Positions 1 through 12,349 of a DNA stretch of 64,000 nucleotides are shown here, one piece after another. The notes beneath the pieces were generated by a model. It did no database searches. It was not told the DNA's origin and worked only from the letters and a program-made list of their open reading frames with translations. This DNA is from Sipunculus nudus (lineage: Eukaryota > Annelida > Sipuncula > Golfingiida > Sipunculidae), in NCBI GenBank assembly GCA_026874595.1, contig CM049321.1:19438979-19502978 (forward strand), read 5' to 3'. The position numbers and the translations under genes were made by a program. How positions within the stretch are numbered: position 1 is the first letter of the stretch; every line of letters starts with the position of its first letter.

Positions 1-1815
1 GTAACAGAGAATAGTTCTAGCTTGCTTGATTTACTAATCACTGATTCGCCCGGACGTCTTACTAATGTTCACTTAATGTCACCGCTTTCAAACTGCGACC
101 ATGCTGTCACGGCCTGGTCGGTTTTGCTCAAGGTGTATAAACCGAAATCATATGAACATGAAATTTTTAAATATAACGAAACAAACTTTATAATGCTTGA
201 AGAATGTCTTCAAAATGCTCCGTGGGATGCATTATATGATGTTTTTGATTCCGTAGACGACATTGCAGTATCAGTTTGTGATATAATTACGTATGCAATT
301 AAACAATCTGTTCCATTAAAAACAGTAACCATTCGACCAACTGACAAGCCGTGGATGAATGCAAACATAAGACGCATGATAAGACAAAGAAATAGGGCAT
401 GGAAAAGGTTTAAAAGTAATAACCAGCCGGACCATTACGCGTCCTTTAAAAAGGCAAGAAATATGGTTGTATCCGAGATCAGAAAGCAAAAGAAAAGTTA
501 TTGGAATAAAATAAGTAATCAGCTAGACGTAGAGTATCATGATTCTAAGCTGTGGTGGAAAATCAGTCATGGCTTGCTGGGCACAAAAACACATTCCCCA
601 ATACCACCATTGGAAGTGGATGAAGATATCATACATGACCCTACTGAAAAGGCTGAAGCTTTCAATAATTACTTTAGCAGTCAGGCCATCCTTCCCGAAG
701 ATGTCGATTCCACGCCGCTCCCACCTCTGAATAATATACAACATGATCTTTTGTCATCACTTCAACTAAATCCTACGGAAGTAGAACAGGTCATGAACAA
801 TCTTAAATTGGGCAAAGCCATAGGTCCTGGTGGAATATGTAATCTCATTTTAAAAAAGATGTCTTGCATACTTGCCACTCCGCTTTGCAAATTATTTAAT
901 AAGTCATTGTTAACCGGAAAATATCCTTCTACATGGAAAACAGCTAATGTTATTCCCGTATTTAAAAAAGGAGACCGTTCCAGAATCCAAAATTATAGAC
1001 CCATTTCGCTGTTGAATAATGTATCTAAAATATTCGAGAGGTTAGTCTATAATAAATGTTATGAATACTTCACTCGGCACAAAGTACTTATACCAATAAA
1101 TTCTGCATACAAGAAAAATGATAGTCCATTGTACCAGCTGATTGAACTTGTTAATATTATATATAGGGGATTTGATGAAGGTATGGATACAAGATTAATC
1201 TGCCTCGATGTATCCAAGGCCTTCGACAAGGTGTGGCACAGGGGCCTCCTCTTTAAATTGCAGCAAATGGCCATTTCAGGACAAATTCTGAAATGGTTCG
1301 GGTCCTATCTACACGATCGATCACAGAGAGTTCTACTCCAGGGCCACAGATCAAACACTGTTCATATACAAGCAGGAGTTCCACAGGGCTCTATTCTCGG
1401 GCCGCTATTGTATTTAGTTTATGTTAATGATATATCTTATGGTATCACAAACACTATACGTATGTACGCTGACGATACTTGCTTGTACACCCAGATTAAA
1501 TCACCTGTGGCCTCGGCCCAATCTCTAAATAGTGACCTATTAAAATTAGAGGAATGGTCTTCACAATGGCACATTACATTCAATAGTACTAAGTCAAAAG
1601 TCATAACATTTTCAAGGAAATATCAAGAACAATCTCATCCCGCCCTTATATTAAATCAAACTGTTATATCTGAGGTAGAACAGTTATCTCATCTAGGAAT
1701 ACTGCTTTCTCAAGACTTGAGCTGGGGTGACCATATTCGGCATCTTTGTACTAAAGCATCAAGACGAATAGGAATGCTTCAAAAATTCAAGTTCATTTTA
1801 TCTAAAAAGTCCTAG
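1..1815 (+). CDS. LINE ORF2 part 1: endonuclease end plus reverse transcriptase
   Basis: About 600 codons, open from the window edge. The order is the C-terminal end of an APE-type endonuclease (first ~35 codons), a basic linker rich in R/K/W, then reverse transcriptase. The RT shows IGPGGI, NYRPISLL, the LDVSKAFD aspartate motif, GVPQGSILGPLLY, and the catalytic YADD at 1465-1476. The protein would nick target DNA and reverse-transcribe its own RNA. The frame ends early at 1815 just after an A-rich run (about 1804-1809), and the homologous reading continues in another frame downstream. A 1-nt indel is therefore likely, and the copy is probably inactive. Confidence 0.85.
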   Translation, partial: VTENSSSLLDLLITDSPGRLTNVHLMSPLSNCDHAVTAWSVLLKVYKPKSYEHEIFKYNETNFIMLEECLQNAPWDALYDVFDSVDDIAVSVCDIITYAIKQSVPLKTVTIRPTDKPWMNANIRRMIRQRNRAWKRFKSNNQPDHYASFKKARNMVVSEIRKQKKSYWNKISNQLDVEYHDSKLWWKISHGLLGTKTHSPIPPLEVDEDIIHDPTEKAEAFNNYFSSQAILPEDVDSTPLPPLNNIQHDLLSSLQLNPTEVEQVMNNLKLGKAIGPGGICNLILKKMSCILATPLCKLFNKSLLTGKYPSTWKTANVIPVFKKGDRSRIQNYRPISLLNNVSKIFERLVYNKCYEYFTRHKVLIPINSAYKKNDSPLYQLIELVNIIYRGFDEGMDTRLICLDVSKAFDKVWHRGLLFKLQQMAISGQILKWFGSYLHDRSQRVLLQGHRSNTVHIQAGVPQGSILGPLLYLVYVNDISYGITNTIRMYADDTCLYTQIKSPVASAQSLNSDLLKLEEWSSQWHITFNSTKSKVITFSRKYQEQSHPALILNQTVISEVEQLSHLGILLSQDLSWGDHIRHLCTKASRRIGMLQKFKFILSKKS

Positions 1816-1832
1816 ATAGACTGTATAAATCA

Positions 1833-2339
1833 ATGGTGATTTCTGTCCTCGAATATGGGGCTATACTATTTAACAATTGTTCTGTAGTACAAGCGAACAA
1901 TCTAGAAAGTGTTCAGCGCAAAGGCATGCTACTGTGCACTGGCGCAACAAGATGGTGCAGCAGCACACAACTGTTAAACGAGCTTGGTTGGCCTACATTG
2001 TCTGTACGTAGGAAAGTAAAAATTGTCACGACTTTCTATAAAATAATAAAGAACCTGGGTCCTCCTTATCTGATAAAGACATTATCCGGTTATAAATGCA
2101 AACAAGGCTCGTATAACCTAAGAAATGCCAGCGAGTACAGAGTACCAGTATTCAGACTCCATGCCGGACAACATTCATTTATTCCTACGGCAGTTAAAAT
2201 TTGGAATTTCTTACCAGAAAAGGTGAGAGCAATTACTTCTACCACTGCATTTAAAAACGCACTGTGCGATATGTTTTATGGAAAAGGTTTTTTACATCCA
2301 AATTTGAAAAAATCTTCAATTATTTTTGTTATTGTCTAA
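1833..2339 (+). pseudogene. LINE ORF2 part 2: C-terminal extension after a frameshift
   Basis: 168 codons continuing the same protein in another frame. It carries the YKSMVISVLEYGA block and a WNFLPEKVR-type C-terminal block seen at the end of many Jockey/CR1/I-like ORF2 proteins. The coding-like reading starts a few codons before 1833, overlapping the end of part 1, so one indel near 1806-1811 explains the break. It is not an independent gene. Confidence 0.75.
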
Positions 2340-2849
2340 CTGTAATCCAAACAGCCTCAACATTTAAAAAAAAAACCTAATAGAACATACTAGTATTTAG
2401 TATATATTCTAAATATAAAATAATTCCATGGAAATTAGGCTACAAGTGTGGGGCTGTAATGAAGGAAGAAATTGTAATTAGGGCTTTATAGGCTGTATTA
2501 TGTAAACCAATTTAATATCGACCTACGGGCAATTTTAACTTGTTTCCATATGATTTTTTTCAGTGGTTACTCCTGTGTTAAGAGCGCGGGATTGGAGGAT
2601 CGTTGTTTATGATCACACAGCAGTATAAAAAATATCAAATTGAAACCGCTGAGTGAAAGATCAATACATCAATAAAACAATGACAACATGACACAATAAA
2701 TATTTATTCGGGATTAACAGGGATACTTAATAGTTAAGCACTTCAGGAACAGAAACCACATTGAAGACCACACGTTTATGGAACCACAGGGACAGTAACA
2801 ACAGGGACAACGACACATGTCATGCAAACTATATAAAAGTGAAAGTTTG
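2340..2849. other. Non-coding DNA between two LINE remnants
   Basis: AT-rich sequence, probably the 3' UTR/tail of the first LINE plus host DNA. No open reading frame, clear repeat or RNA gene was seen. Confidence 0.5.
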
Positions 2850-4165
2850 GTTAGATTAACTGAACATGAGGTTAGGAGTGTTTTTAAAAGGATAGAGAGT
2901 AATAAAACGTAAGGACCAGAAGGTATCGCTGAACAAGTGCTGAAATTATGTGCAGATGAATTAACACCGATTTATCATACATTTAACAGATCCTAAATTG
3001 AGAAAAATGAATCTATCTCGTGTAAAACATGAGAAAGACTACCTATAATTAAAAAGAGTAAACGTACTGTGCTTAATGGTTATCGGCCTATGGCTCTAAC
3101 ACCGGTAGCTATGGAATGTTTAGAGAAGTTTCTATTAAATATATTTTGCACTATATTGATAAACATATAAATAATAATTAATTTGCTTACAGAAAAGAAT
3201 GTGGGACTGAAGACGCTATTCTTGTGCACCTGGACAATATATATGAAAGAACGTATTTTTAGATTATAGCTCAATATTTAACACCATTCAGACTCACTTA
3301 CTGATAAAAAAGTTACAGTTGTTAAATGTTCCACATCATTTATGTTTGTGGGTACTAGATTTTCTCACTGGTAGAAAGTATATAAGGGTTGGTCATAGCA
3401 ATTCATAAGTTCTAGGGTGCAGGGGGCCCGCAAGGATGCGTGCTATCCCCATTTTTTTTATAATTTAAACCAATTATTTTCAGGCTACACAACAAGGATA
3501 TCTGATTTTGTCATAAGTAGATGATACCGTAGTTTATGGATTAATTTCAAATTGTGAAGAAAACAAATCGAAAGGTAATTGGACAAGTAGTAACTAGGTG
3601 CAAATTTTGTAAATCCATTAAAAAAACAAAGGAATTGACAATTGATTTTAGACAAAGAGCAGCCTGTCAATATATGGTATCTATGGATGGCACATAAGTA
3701 GAAATTGCACAACAGTATAAATTGTAGGAATAGTATTAGATGACATTCTTAAATGTGATAATAATGAAAACAGAGTATATCACAAAGGACAGCAGCGTTT
3801 ATATTTCCTAAATTAACTGAAATCGTTTAATATGCAAAGTGAAGTACTTGGTTTATTCTTTGTTTCGATGGTCCAGAGTGTAATATAGTATGCTTTGATA
3901 GGTGATGGGAAAATCTGACAATTAGGAACAAAAAAAATTAACGGATAAGAGCAGGAAAGTTCTTGGTCTTAATTTAGATCACATAAAAATTATGCAAATA
4001 AAGTTATGAACATGAAAAAAATTATGAAAAACTGGTTAAAGGTAAAAGCTTGCCTACTGGTTATATTGTCCTGCTAAAATCAGGCCGAAAATGAAATGTA
4101 GAATAAACAGGTACTCTAATTCATTTGTAGCGAAGGCGATAAGATAGTTTAATGCAAAGTTCAAT
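2850..4165 (+). pseudogene. Decayed non-LTR retrotransposon reverse transcriptase
   Basis: Translation in shifting frames recovers successive RT landmarks in the right order: a GPEG-like motif (~2915), NGYRPMALTP (~3075), FAYRK..GTEDAI (~3183), GAGGPQGCVLSPFF (~3415-3460), then the thumb region (~3640-3750) and a terminal NSFVAKAI-like block (~4110). Stops and frameshifts are frequent and the YADD region is damaged (..K*MIP). The style of the motifs differs from the element at 1-2339, so this is a second, older element of another clade in the same orientation. Non-functional. Confidence 0.65.
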
Positions 4166-4965
4166 CAAAATATAATATTACCACTTTATTTTTTTATCCT
4201 CACTACTATTTTTGTACTGTGTCTTTGTTTTCACTCAGCACTATGTCTTATATATGATATCACCCGCAAAGCAACTTTCTGTATTGGCATGGAATAAATC
4301 ATAGTAATACTAGTGTTCCGTGAGTTCTAGTAGGGTTAATACTTAACTCTCGTGCCGACGTAAAGGGGTGAAAACGAGGCTGTCTTTCGACATTAAACGT
4401 ATATAATATATAATATTTCTCAGATTTATTCGTTGAAAAGGAGGAGGTACGACCCTGGCCATTTCAGATGACACGAAGTTCTGTGAAGTAACCTGGTCCC
4501 ACCAGGATACGTCGTTGTACAAAAGGACACTTGGGGAATGGAAACTTAAAACGAGCTGCTTATAAGCAAAATATTAACACACAGTGATTTTTTATTTTTT
4601 ACTTCATTCTCAGTTTTTAGATGCATTAAACTTTTTTTTTTGTGAAACGCCTTTCCTTTTATCTATAAAATAAATACAAATGCCATATGCTTGTATATTG
4701 AAAATCTGAAAGGTATTGTTAACATGCATTTATTATACATAAAATTGTTTTAAATTATCAGTGTTGTAAGCAAGCGAGTTATTTATTCCTGCATTCCAAT
4801 TATCAGAATATTTTATTTAGAACAAAAACTAGAAAACGGGCAGTCGACAAGTGACGACATGTAAACACCAAATTACAGAGGCATTGATAAAGTAAGGCAT
4901 TGCATGTTCCTGATATGACGTGACCCAATGTGTGGCATGCCACTGCTTAAAAGAGTGCATCAGTG

Positions 4966-4999
4966 ATTTATGTATTCTATAAATTTATGTATTCTATAA
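4966..4999. repeat. 17-bp tandem repeat, two exact copies
   Basis: ATTTATGTATTCTATAA occurs twice back to back (4966-4982 and 4983-4999). Confidence 0.9.
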
Positions 5000-5483
5000 A
5001 AAAATGTAAGTGGCACCACCTGCCAGGTCTTAAACATGCAAAATATTTTTCTGATACATCGATAAACTCCTGAGATATGAGCGATTATAACCCAACGCAA
5101 ACGGACTGATGGAAGTCACGTGAAAAAGATTGAAGGTCATGCAACAAGTCTGGATCACGATATAGAGGTGTCCGGTTCAGCCGGATTGAACCAATTACTA
5201 GAACAAACAGATGATAAACGCATTTATGGACGCAATGCAAAAATCATTTTAGTTGGCGCCACCAGTCTCAAGTACGAGGGGAAGAGATCCAGGATCCACT
5301 GACATGCACAATTTCAGTTCAATACCCAAAGGATTGCAGGTGGCGCAACTAGTCTTTTTTTACGCACATGTTCATATGTGATCGAATAATTAGGCTGGAT
5401 TTAGGAAAGATCGAGATAAGAGTCGCAGAGGAGTTCTCCGGAAACGAACGCGCTGGGGACGGCGGCTGCGGAACCTGCGTTAA

Positions 5484-5518
5484 AACATAGTTACTGTATT
5501 AAACATAGTAACTATGTT
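5484..5518. repeat. Perfect 12-bp inverted repeat with 11-nt loop
   Basis: The left arm AACATAGTTACT (5484-5495) and right arm AGTAACTATGTT (5507-5518) are exact reverse complements. It could form a hairpin; no function is evident. Confidence 0.85.
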
Positions 5519-6070
5519 ATACCGGATACAAAAAGTAGAGCATAGTGTTGAAAATAGTTTTATTAAGGTCATCTAACACTAACTGGACTAAGGCGTATAA
5601 TGCATGCAAAACTTAGGATCGTACACGGAATCTACAGATATACACAATCCAGCTGCTCTGAAATGTCATAGGAAATAGCTATTCGCAGATATCCTTTCAC
5701 TGGCTCGTAGGGCTTATCATCATACCACAAAGCATGTGATCTTTAGGTCATATATACCTGTTCACAACAATGGGCATCGTACAGAAATATACCTATTATT
5801 AAGGTTTATTCTGGATCATAAATTATAAAGGTGAGGCAGGATAATGTTTATTTAGAGAGCTTTGTTACTTCCTCTATAGAATATATGGGGAAAGAATAAT
5901 GTCAAACAGGTACCTAATATCACATTTTCTAATTGGATATGTTATTTTAAAGCGTCCTGTACGAATAAAGATTGATTCCAACAAAACAAACTTGAAATCA
6001 ACGTAGTTGCCAAATGTCAGCCTTGGGGATGATGCACCTTCCAATATACTGAAACGTATAATATAACGTA

Positions 6071-6373
6071 TTAATCACTTTGTAGATCTACGCATTCTTT
6101 TATCACCGTTGGAAGATTAAGTTTTCCGATTCCATGGGGAAGTTGGTCAGCATTGAGCAGTGCATCTCTGACAGCTAGTCGACACAGATTTATCAAGCGT
6201 GTGGGATGAAGATGGCGGTTCTCAGGGATGAGTTCAATAGCGTTTTCAGATATGACCAAAACTTCATCAAAATAGTTACATCTGATGTTACTGATTGCTT
6301 CAACTCTGTCGTCCTGCTTGTGAACAAAATGCACCTGGAAGTTGGCACGTGATCCACAGAAGTACCGCGGTGA
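6071..6373 (-). CDS. Last exon of a SOCS-box protein (ASB-like C-terminus)
   Basis: Read on the minus strand, this open stretch ends with a TAA at 6071. Its last ~45 codons match the SOCS-box pattern: PTRLINLCRLAVRDAL, then LPHGIGKLNLP and VIKE. This corresponds to the P-xx-L-xx-LCR-xx-IR BC-box and the following LPLP segment known from ankyrin-repeat-and-SOCS-box (ASB) proteins. SOCS boxes recruit Elongin B/C and Cullin-5 to make an E3 ubiquitin ligase. The exon could start at 6373 (after TTTTTAG) or at 6334 (after TTCCAG); both are usable acceptors. Upstream exons are not identified. Ankyrin exons lie on the same strand 25 kb upstream and may or may not belong to it. The SOCS-box assignment is fairly secure, the gene identity is not. 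Confidence 0.65.
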   Translation of the reverse strand, partial: SPRYFCGSRANFQVHFVHKQDDRVEAISNIRCNYFDEVLVISENAIELIPENRHLHPTRLINLCRLAVRDALLNADQLPHGIGKLNLPTVIKECVDLQSD

Positions 6374-6605
6374 CTAAAAATTACTGATGGCTGATCAATA
6401 TAAGTGTTCTTGTTCGGGGTCAGTTTAAGGTCAAAGATGATTGCTATCGGCCACAGACAGAGGGCGGAGGGAAAGACACCGTTACGAAGAAAGCTAAGAA
6501 CCAACCATCAGAGGGTCTTGCAGTCGATACAGTACCTCAGCCATCATATTAGAATAATTATCACTATCATTAATATCATATCCTTGCTTTCAGAAAGTCA
6601 GATCT

Positions 6606-6878
6606 AAATAAAACGTGCTTGCGTATTCCACGGCACTGTCCAGCCTGCGACTTGACTGAAGATATATTCTTGTTTAGCTCTGGCAGAGTTTTCTAAATGA
6701 AAAGGAGTGGTGAAATTTGCGTTCTCAAGAAGAACGACTTTCCGGTGTATGGCACGAGTGAATGAATAAAGCATGTCCTAACAAGAGCTCGGTTTTCTGT
6801 TTTGAAAGTCGCCAGTATGTCGATGGCTTCAAACAGAAGAACCCTGCAGCGCTCTCTGGAGGTCCTTGGCGGCTATGC
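6606..6878 (-). pseudogene. Frame-broken coding-like exon upstream of the SOCS exon
   Basis: On the minus strand a good acceptor (GTTTCAG ending at 6879) precedes a stretch that reads like protein in two frames joined by a frameshift. One segment is VLLFEAIDILATFKTENRA (about 6780-6840); the other runs from about 6775 to a TAG at 6606, including VVLLENANFTTPFH and a tryptophan-rich end. The family is not recognised. It may be a decayed exon of the same gene as 6071-6373 or an unrelated relic. The breaks could be real or sequencing errors. Confidence 0.35.
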
Positions 6879-7797
6879 CTGAAACGTAGTTTTTTTTAAA
6901 TATGTATGCCGCCTCAGCTCGACAAGTAATACAAGGCGTGAATCGGTAACAAATTCCTTTTGCCTTTTTTATAATCTGGCGTATTTCCAATTACCCTTTT
7001 CCCTCGAAACGCAAAACTCCGCGTGGTCTTCCATGGTTCCCGAAAGGTTTATAAAGGGAGGCCCGTAATATCTTCATGAAATCACGTATTCGTCTCCAAG
7101 AGTACCCGTTACACGCCAAAAGCCTTGAAAAGCATTTTACTTAATTTGCAGAGCTCGTTGAATATTCTTCTTGCAATATTAATATTTAATTTATATCCAT
7201 GCTAAATGCTATAGTTTGTATTTAGTATAGACCAATCACACCTGAACCTGTACTCGAATCTTGTAAACTCAAAAATTTGCAGTATCTATAGAAATGAGAA
7301 TAACAATGTCGGAAATCATCACAATAGTGGTTCCTATGATATACCATGTATTTCTCATCACGTTTTATGAACCATGGTTGTATACTGCATGGTCATCCGA
7401 CAGTATTCCATATATTGACAGACATAGGCATGATTTAATTTCCTGCCACTTACTGCATAGACTCTACCTAGTAACGGTCGAATGCTTAAAAATTATATTT
7501 CAAAAACTTCCATGAAAGTGCAGATTAATCGCCAAAATAACAGTAAAATGGGTGTGACCTCTGGCTTTACTATGCACCAAAAAACGGATCATACAGTTAC
7601 GTTTCAGAAGGCGAATGATACTATCAAATGGTTATTTTGCAATTTGTAATCATTTTGGTAAAACAAAGGACCGATGGCTTACGGTGCTCATCTGAATTTT
7701 GTAAGATTTCAGAAAAATGTACTTAATTCTATTTTGATAAAAATTATCATTTGATGATATAAATTATCATTTGAAAAGCAATGGGATAATGGCCCTG

Positions 7798-7825
7798 TTT
7801 TTTTTTTTTTTTTTTTTTTTTTTTT
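7798..7825. repeat. Poly(T) tract, 28 nt
   Basis: Uninterrupted run of T. It could be the tail of a minus-strand retroposed sequence, but no element body was recognised next to it. Confidence 0.9.
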
Positions 7826-8851
7826 GATAATCAAACACTAAATATATGAATGCAAAACAAATACTGTGCACTTTTATGGACTAATTGATGTGCCCCTCAT
7901 GATCAAGTATTTGTAAAACTATCAGTAATTCAACTACGTGACAACAATATGCGTTTAAAAGACCCACTGGGAAAATATGAAACCTAGTAAAATATGGAAT
8001 AATTGAGAAAGAAGAGATGAGCTGTTATATAATATTACCCGATTAATGTAATAACTTAAATAAAATGCTGTAAACGATTAAAATTGTACATTTTCAAAGG
8101 AGCATAAACAAAATCTTATGAATATATATTGCACTCTGTAATATATGTGGCCTGGAACCTTATAATCATGCAAGAAGGGGAAAAACAGGTGATGGGCTTA
8201 TGAGGTATATGAACGAATATATATTTGATAATCAATAAATGTGAACGTAAATAATAATTCTGAAACCAGTTTACACATATCGTCAAATTAGCTAAAAATT
8301 AAATTCCAGGAAGATTTTCCCAATATTCCAGATTGAGTGTACTAGTATTATGCTGGCAAGGCTTAAGAGATATGAATGAAGTGCTGCAAACTATACAATT
8401 TTTTAATATTTCATTATTAGTTTTAAAGGATTTCATTTAAACATCAACGTAATTGAATTAAAAAAGTGACAAAGACGAAACATTATCATCATACCTAAAA
8501 GTACCTCCTAATGTGGTTGTAATGTATTATTAATATATATTGAACATATTAAAATTTATAGATGTGTACTTACAATATAGCTTGCAGAGTACTTGCGTTT
8601 AATTCTACCCATAAAAAAGGATTGTTAATAACTAGGTGTCTTAATGCCATTATTAAACCTTAACATATGTCAATGAGTACTTGTGTCATAATTACTGGTT
8701 TTAATTTAATTAATAAATATAACTCTGCAATATGTGGAGCACGGGATTAAAGACCTGGAAGTTTTTCTTATGAAAAAAAATACAATATTTATCAAGAGTT
8801 TTAAAAACTATCAAATTATACAATTAATCTTGTTAATTAAACCTGTCATTT

Positions 8852-8918
8852 GGAAGGGGTAGGGGAGGAGGAGAGAAAGAAAGAGAGAGAGAAAGAAAGA
8901 GAAAGAGAGAGAGAGAGG
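8852..8918. repeat. GA-rich polypurine tract
   Basis: Almost pure purine strand of GA/GAAA units over about 65 bp, with a single T near its start. Confidence 0.9.
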
Positions 8919-9534
8919 TCTGTGTTGGTTACTGCAGGTTGCCTGCTGCCCAGTTGAAGTTACATAACAAGACCTCGTTGGGCATAGGATCCAGGCAGTA
9001 AACCTGCCTGATGTAAACAGTTATTCATATACCATGTTCTTCTGAAATACGGAGAAAAGCTTTATGATCAACTGCTTTTACATTTCAGACTTTTTCTGCT
9101 ACATCAGCTCATTAGTTAAAGCTGGATTATCCTGATCCACTCACTGCATCCCTGTGCATTAGGCCGACTTGCTGTATAAACAATATTTGATTCCTTCTTC
9201 AGATTACTTTATACAAGCTACATTTGTTTAACAATTGCTTTCAAGTTTGAGATTATGAAATGCCACAAACGTTTCCATCATTGGAAAATTGAATCAACAG
9301 TGCTTACAGTATGTGTCATGGTCAGGATTTGGCAAAAGTTAATTTTATATTGATTTTACATTCATGTTATTACTTAAATAAATTATAAAATTCTGATATA
9401 ATTTCTGGCATACAGTTAAATGTTTTATAAATAAAGTTACGTGCTTAAAAAAGGCTTTCTAGCTTAAACAGTTACCATGAAAAAAACGGAAAATATCATT
9501 CATGAAACATTGACAATACACGTTATGTCCGGGC

Positions 9535-9606
9535 CTTTTACTCCTAAAATTTACGCAATATATTCCCCATCTTTTACTCCTAAAATTTACGCAATATATT
9601 CCCCAT
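9535..9606. repeat. 36-bp exact tandem duplication
   Basis: The unit at 9535-9570 (starting CTTTTACTCC, ending TTCCCCAT) is repeated exactly at 9571-9606. Confidence 0.95.
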
Positions 9607-10195
9607 GATCATAGGAAACAAAGAGAGGAATAGTAATGCCAAATATGAATAAATCAACACCAGTGGTTTAATTTGTAAAAATAAGATTTTAATGTAAGAT
9701 GGATTTAATTTCTCACAGGAACGAAGTCGCAGTGACCTTGTTTTTGTTTTAATATGAGAAGTCGGGGACACCAAATTCTATGTGGAATTTCGGATCCGTA
9801 CGTCTAACGATTTTAAACCGTGCCTTGTTAACGGACGTCCGGCTGTCACTGTTACAACATTTTCATTACAGGAGTATTTATTATAATTTTCTATATTTAT
9901 TATAATTATTTTTGTATTTCCTGCAAAAATTCCACTTAAACAGTTTGTGTACACAAACAAGATGCTATCCATCTCACCAGTTAGATATACTGTCATATTA
10001 TAGTACTCTTTATCTATCAAGGTATTTAAAAGACATCATAGGAGAGCAGCGTGTAGGGGCATAGGGGTCCGGTGCTCATCTGATCAGCGTCACGTGACTG
10101 GATTTAAACATTATATTAGCAGTTCCGTATAGCAATAAATGCAGGCAGCATCGCCATTTTGCTCTTAGAAAATTTGTTCCCACACTCACTCTTCC

Positions 10196-11512
<1,317 letters not shown>

Positions 11513-11515
11513 TTT

Positions 11516-11533
11516 TGGTGCCCCGAGTGAGGA
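11516..11533 (+). other. Primer binding site of Gypsy element
   Basis: TGGTGCCCCGAGTGAGGA begins 3 nt after the LTR end. Its TGG start is complementary to the CCA end of a tRNA. The priming tRNA was not identified. Confidence 0.75.
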
Positions 11534-11550
11534 CCATCTCTACTGTGGAT

Positions 11551-11606
11551 CGATGTCCGTGTGTGCGTCTCGACGACTCGATGTCCGTCTGTGCGTCTCG
11601 ACGACG
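11551..11606 (+). repeat. 28-bp tandem repeat in the Gypsy leader
   Basis: Two copies of a 28-bp unit (11551-11578, 11579-11606) that differ at two positions, located just downstream of the primer binding site. CGAC/GTCG-rich and able to form stems. Confidence 0.85.
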
Positions 11607-12349
11607 ATATCACAGGAGATGATTATTCTCTGAACTTCCATTCCACCGGTGGATATTATTTAATTGGTGTCTCTGCACAACACCATAACACAGGGCCAGA
11701 GTGGACTTTTCGCGGGCTCGCTGGACACAGATTTTGCATGCATGCGTGTTCGTCGCTTCGCTTCGCTTCAGTGCCTTGCACTGAAAACTCTGCTTCGCCA
11801 TTGTGTTCTTCGCTCGTGCATTCCTGGACTATTGTCACGCTTTTCGCCGTACACGGAGACTTCGTTTAAAGGGCCCAGACGAACGTCACTCTCTTTGGAG
11901 AAGATAAACGGTAATTGTTTGACATTTTCCTTGTACTGCATGAACTTTTCTTTTTGTATTTGCTATTGTCAGTATGGCCATGGACTTTGTGATTAATTGT
12001 GTATAATATTGTTGCATGTTTTGTAATTGAAGTGATCATTTTTTTATATGTTAGCTGTAAATTATTTTTGCAGTTTATTATGGAGAATTTTATGCATGTA
12101 AAGGGTAATAGCTTTGGCCCGGTTTGAGGTTATCGTGATTGGTCACGTGATGTTCCATTGTCTAATGCCAATTGGTCTTGTGGTCTGTGTAATGTAAACA
12201 GTAGCATTGCAACTGAATACTAACATTTGCCCTTAAACCTGCTGGTATTTGACCATTGACAGATGACTTAAGACAACATTCATCATTTCTTTATTGTCTT
12301 TAAAGAACACATTTTATCTCCTCTATTCATACATTCGCATTAAAGAGAG
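11607..12349 (+). other. Untranslated leader of the Gypsy element
   Basis: Long leader between the PBS region and the Gag start. Overlapping open frames here have no Gypsy protein motifs and are not called. Confidence 0.6.

Larger units (their letters stand above)
1..2339 (+). mobile_element. Non-LTR retrotransposon, Jockey/CR1-like group, entering from left edge
   Basis: The coding sequence is open from the first base and starts inside the end of an AP-endonuclease domain (residues like LLDLLITDSP followed by a SxCDH motif). A full reverse transcriptase and a C-terminal extension follow. The 5' part lies outside the window. The 3' end is not sharply defined; no clear poly(A) or target-site duplication was found. 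An A-run near 2367 could mark the tail. Clade assignment (Jockey, CR1 or relatives) is by motif style only. Confidence 0.8.
4166..6070. other. AT-rich intergenic stretch with small repeats
   Basis: No supported gene. It holds a two-copy 17-bp tandem repeat (4966-4999) and a perfect 12-bp inverted repeat (5484-5518). A 60-codon open frame at 5120-5302 shows no recognisable motif and is not called. Confidence 0.5.

Noticed and set aside
5120-5302. 60-codon plus-strand frame
   Set aside because: No recognisable motif, length expected by chance.
7294-7515. 73-codon plus-strand frame with hydrophobic start
   Set aside because: No homologous motif, and AT-rich DNA gives such frames by chance.
9778-10020. 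80-codon minus-strand frame
   Set aside because: Not obviously chance, but no motif, no acceptor or donor that fits, and no second copy to test it.
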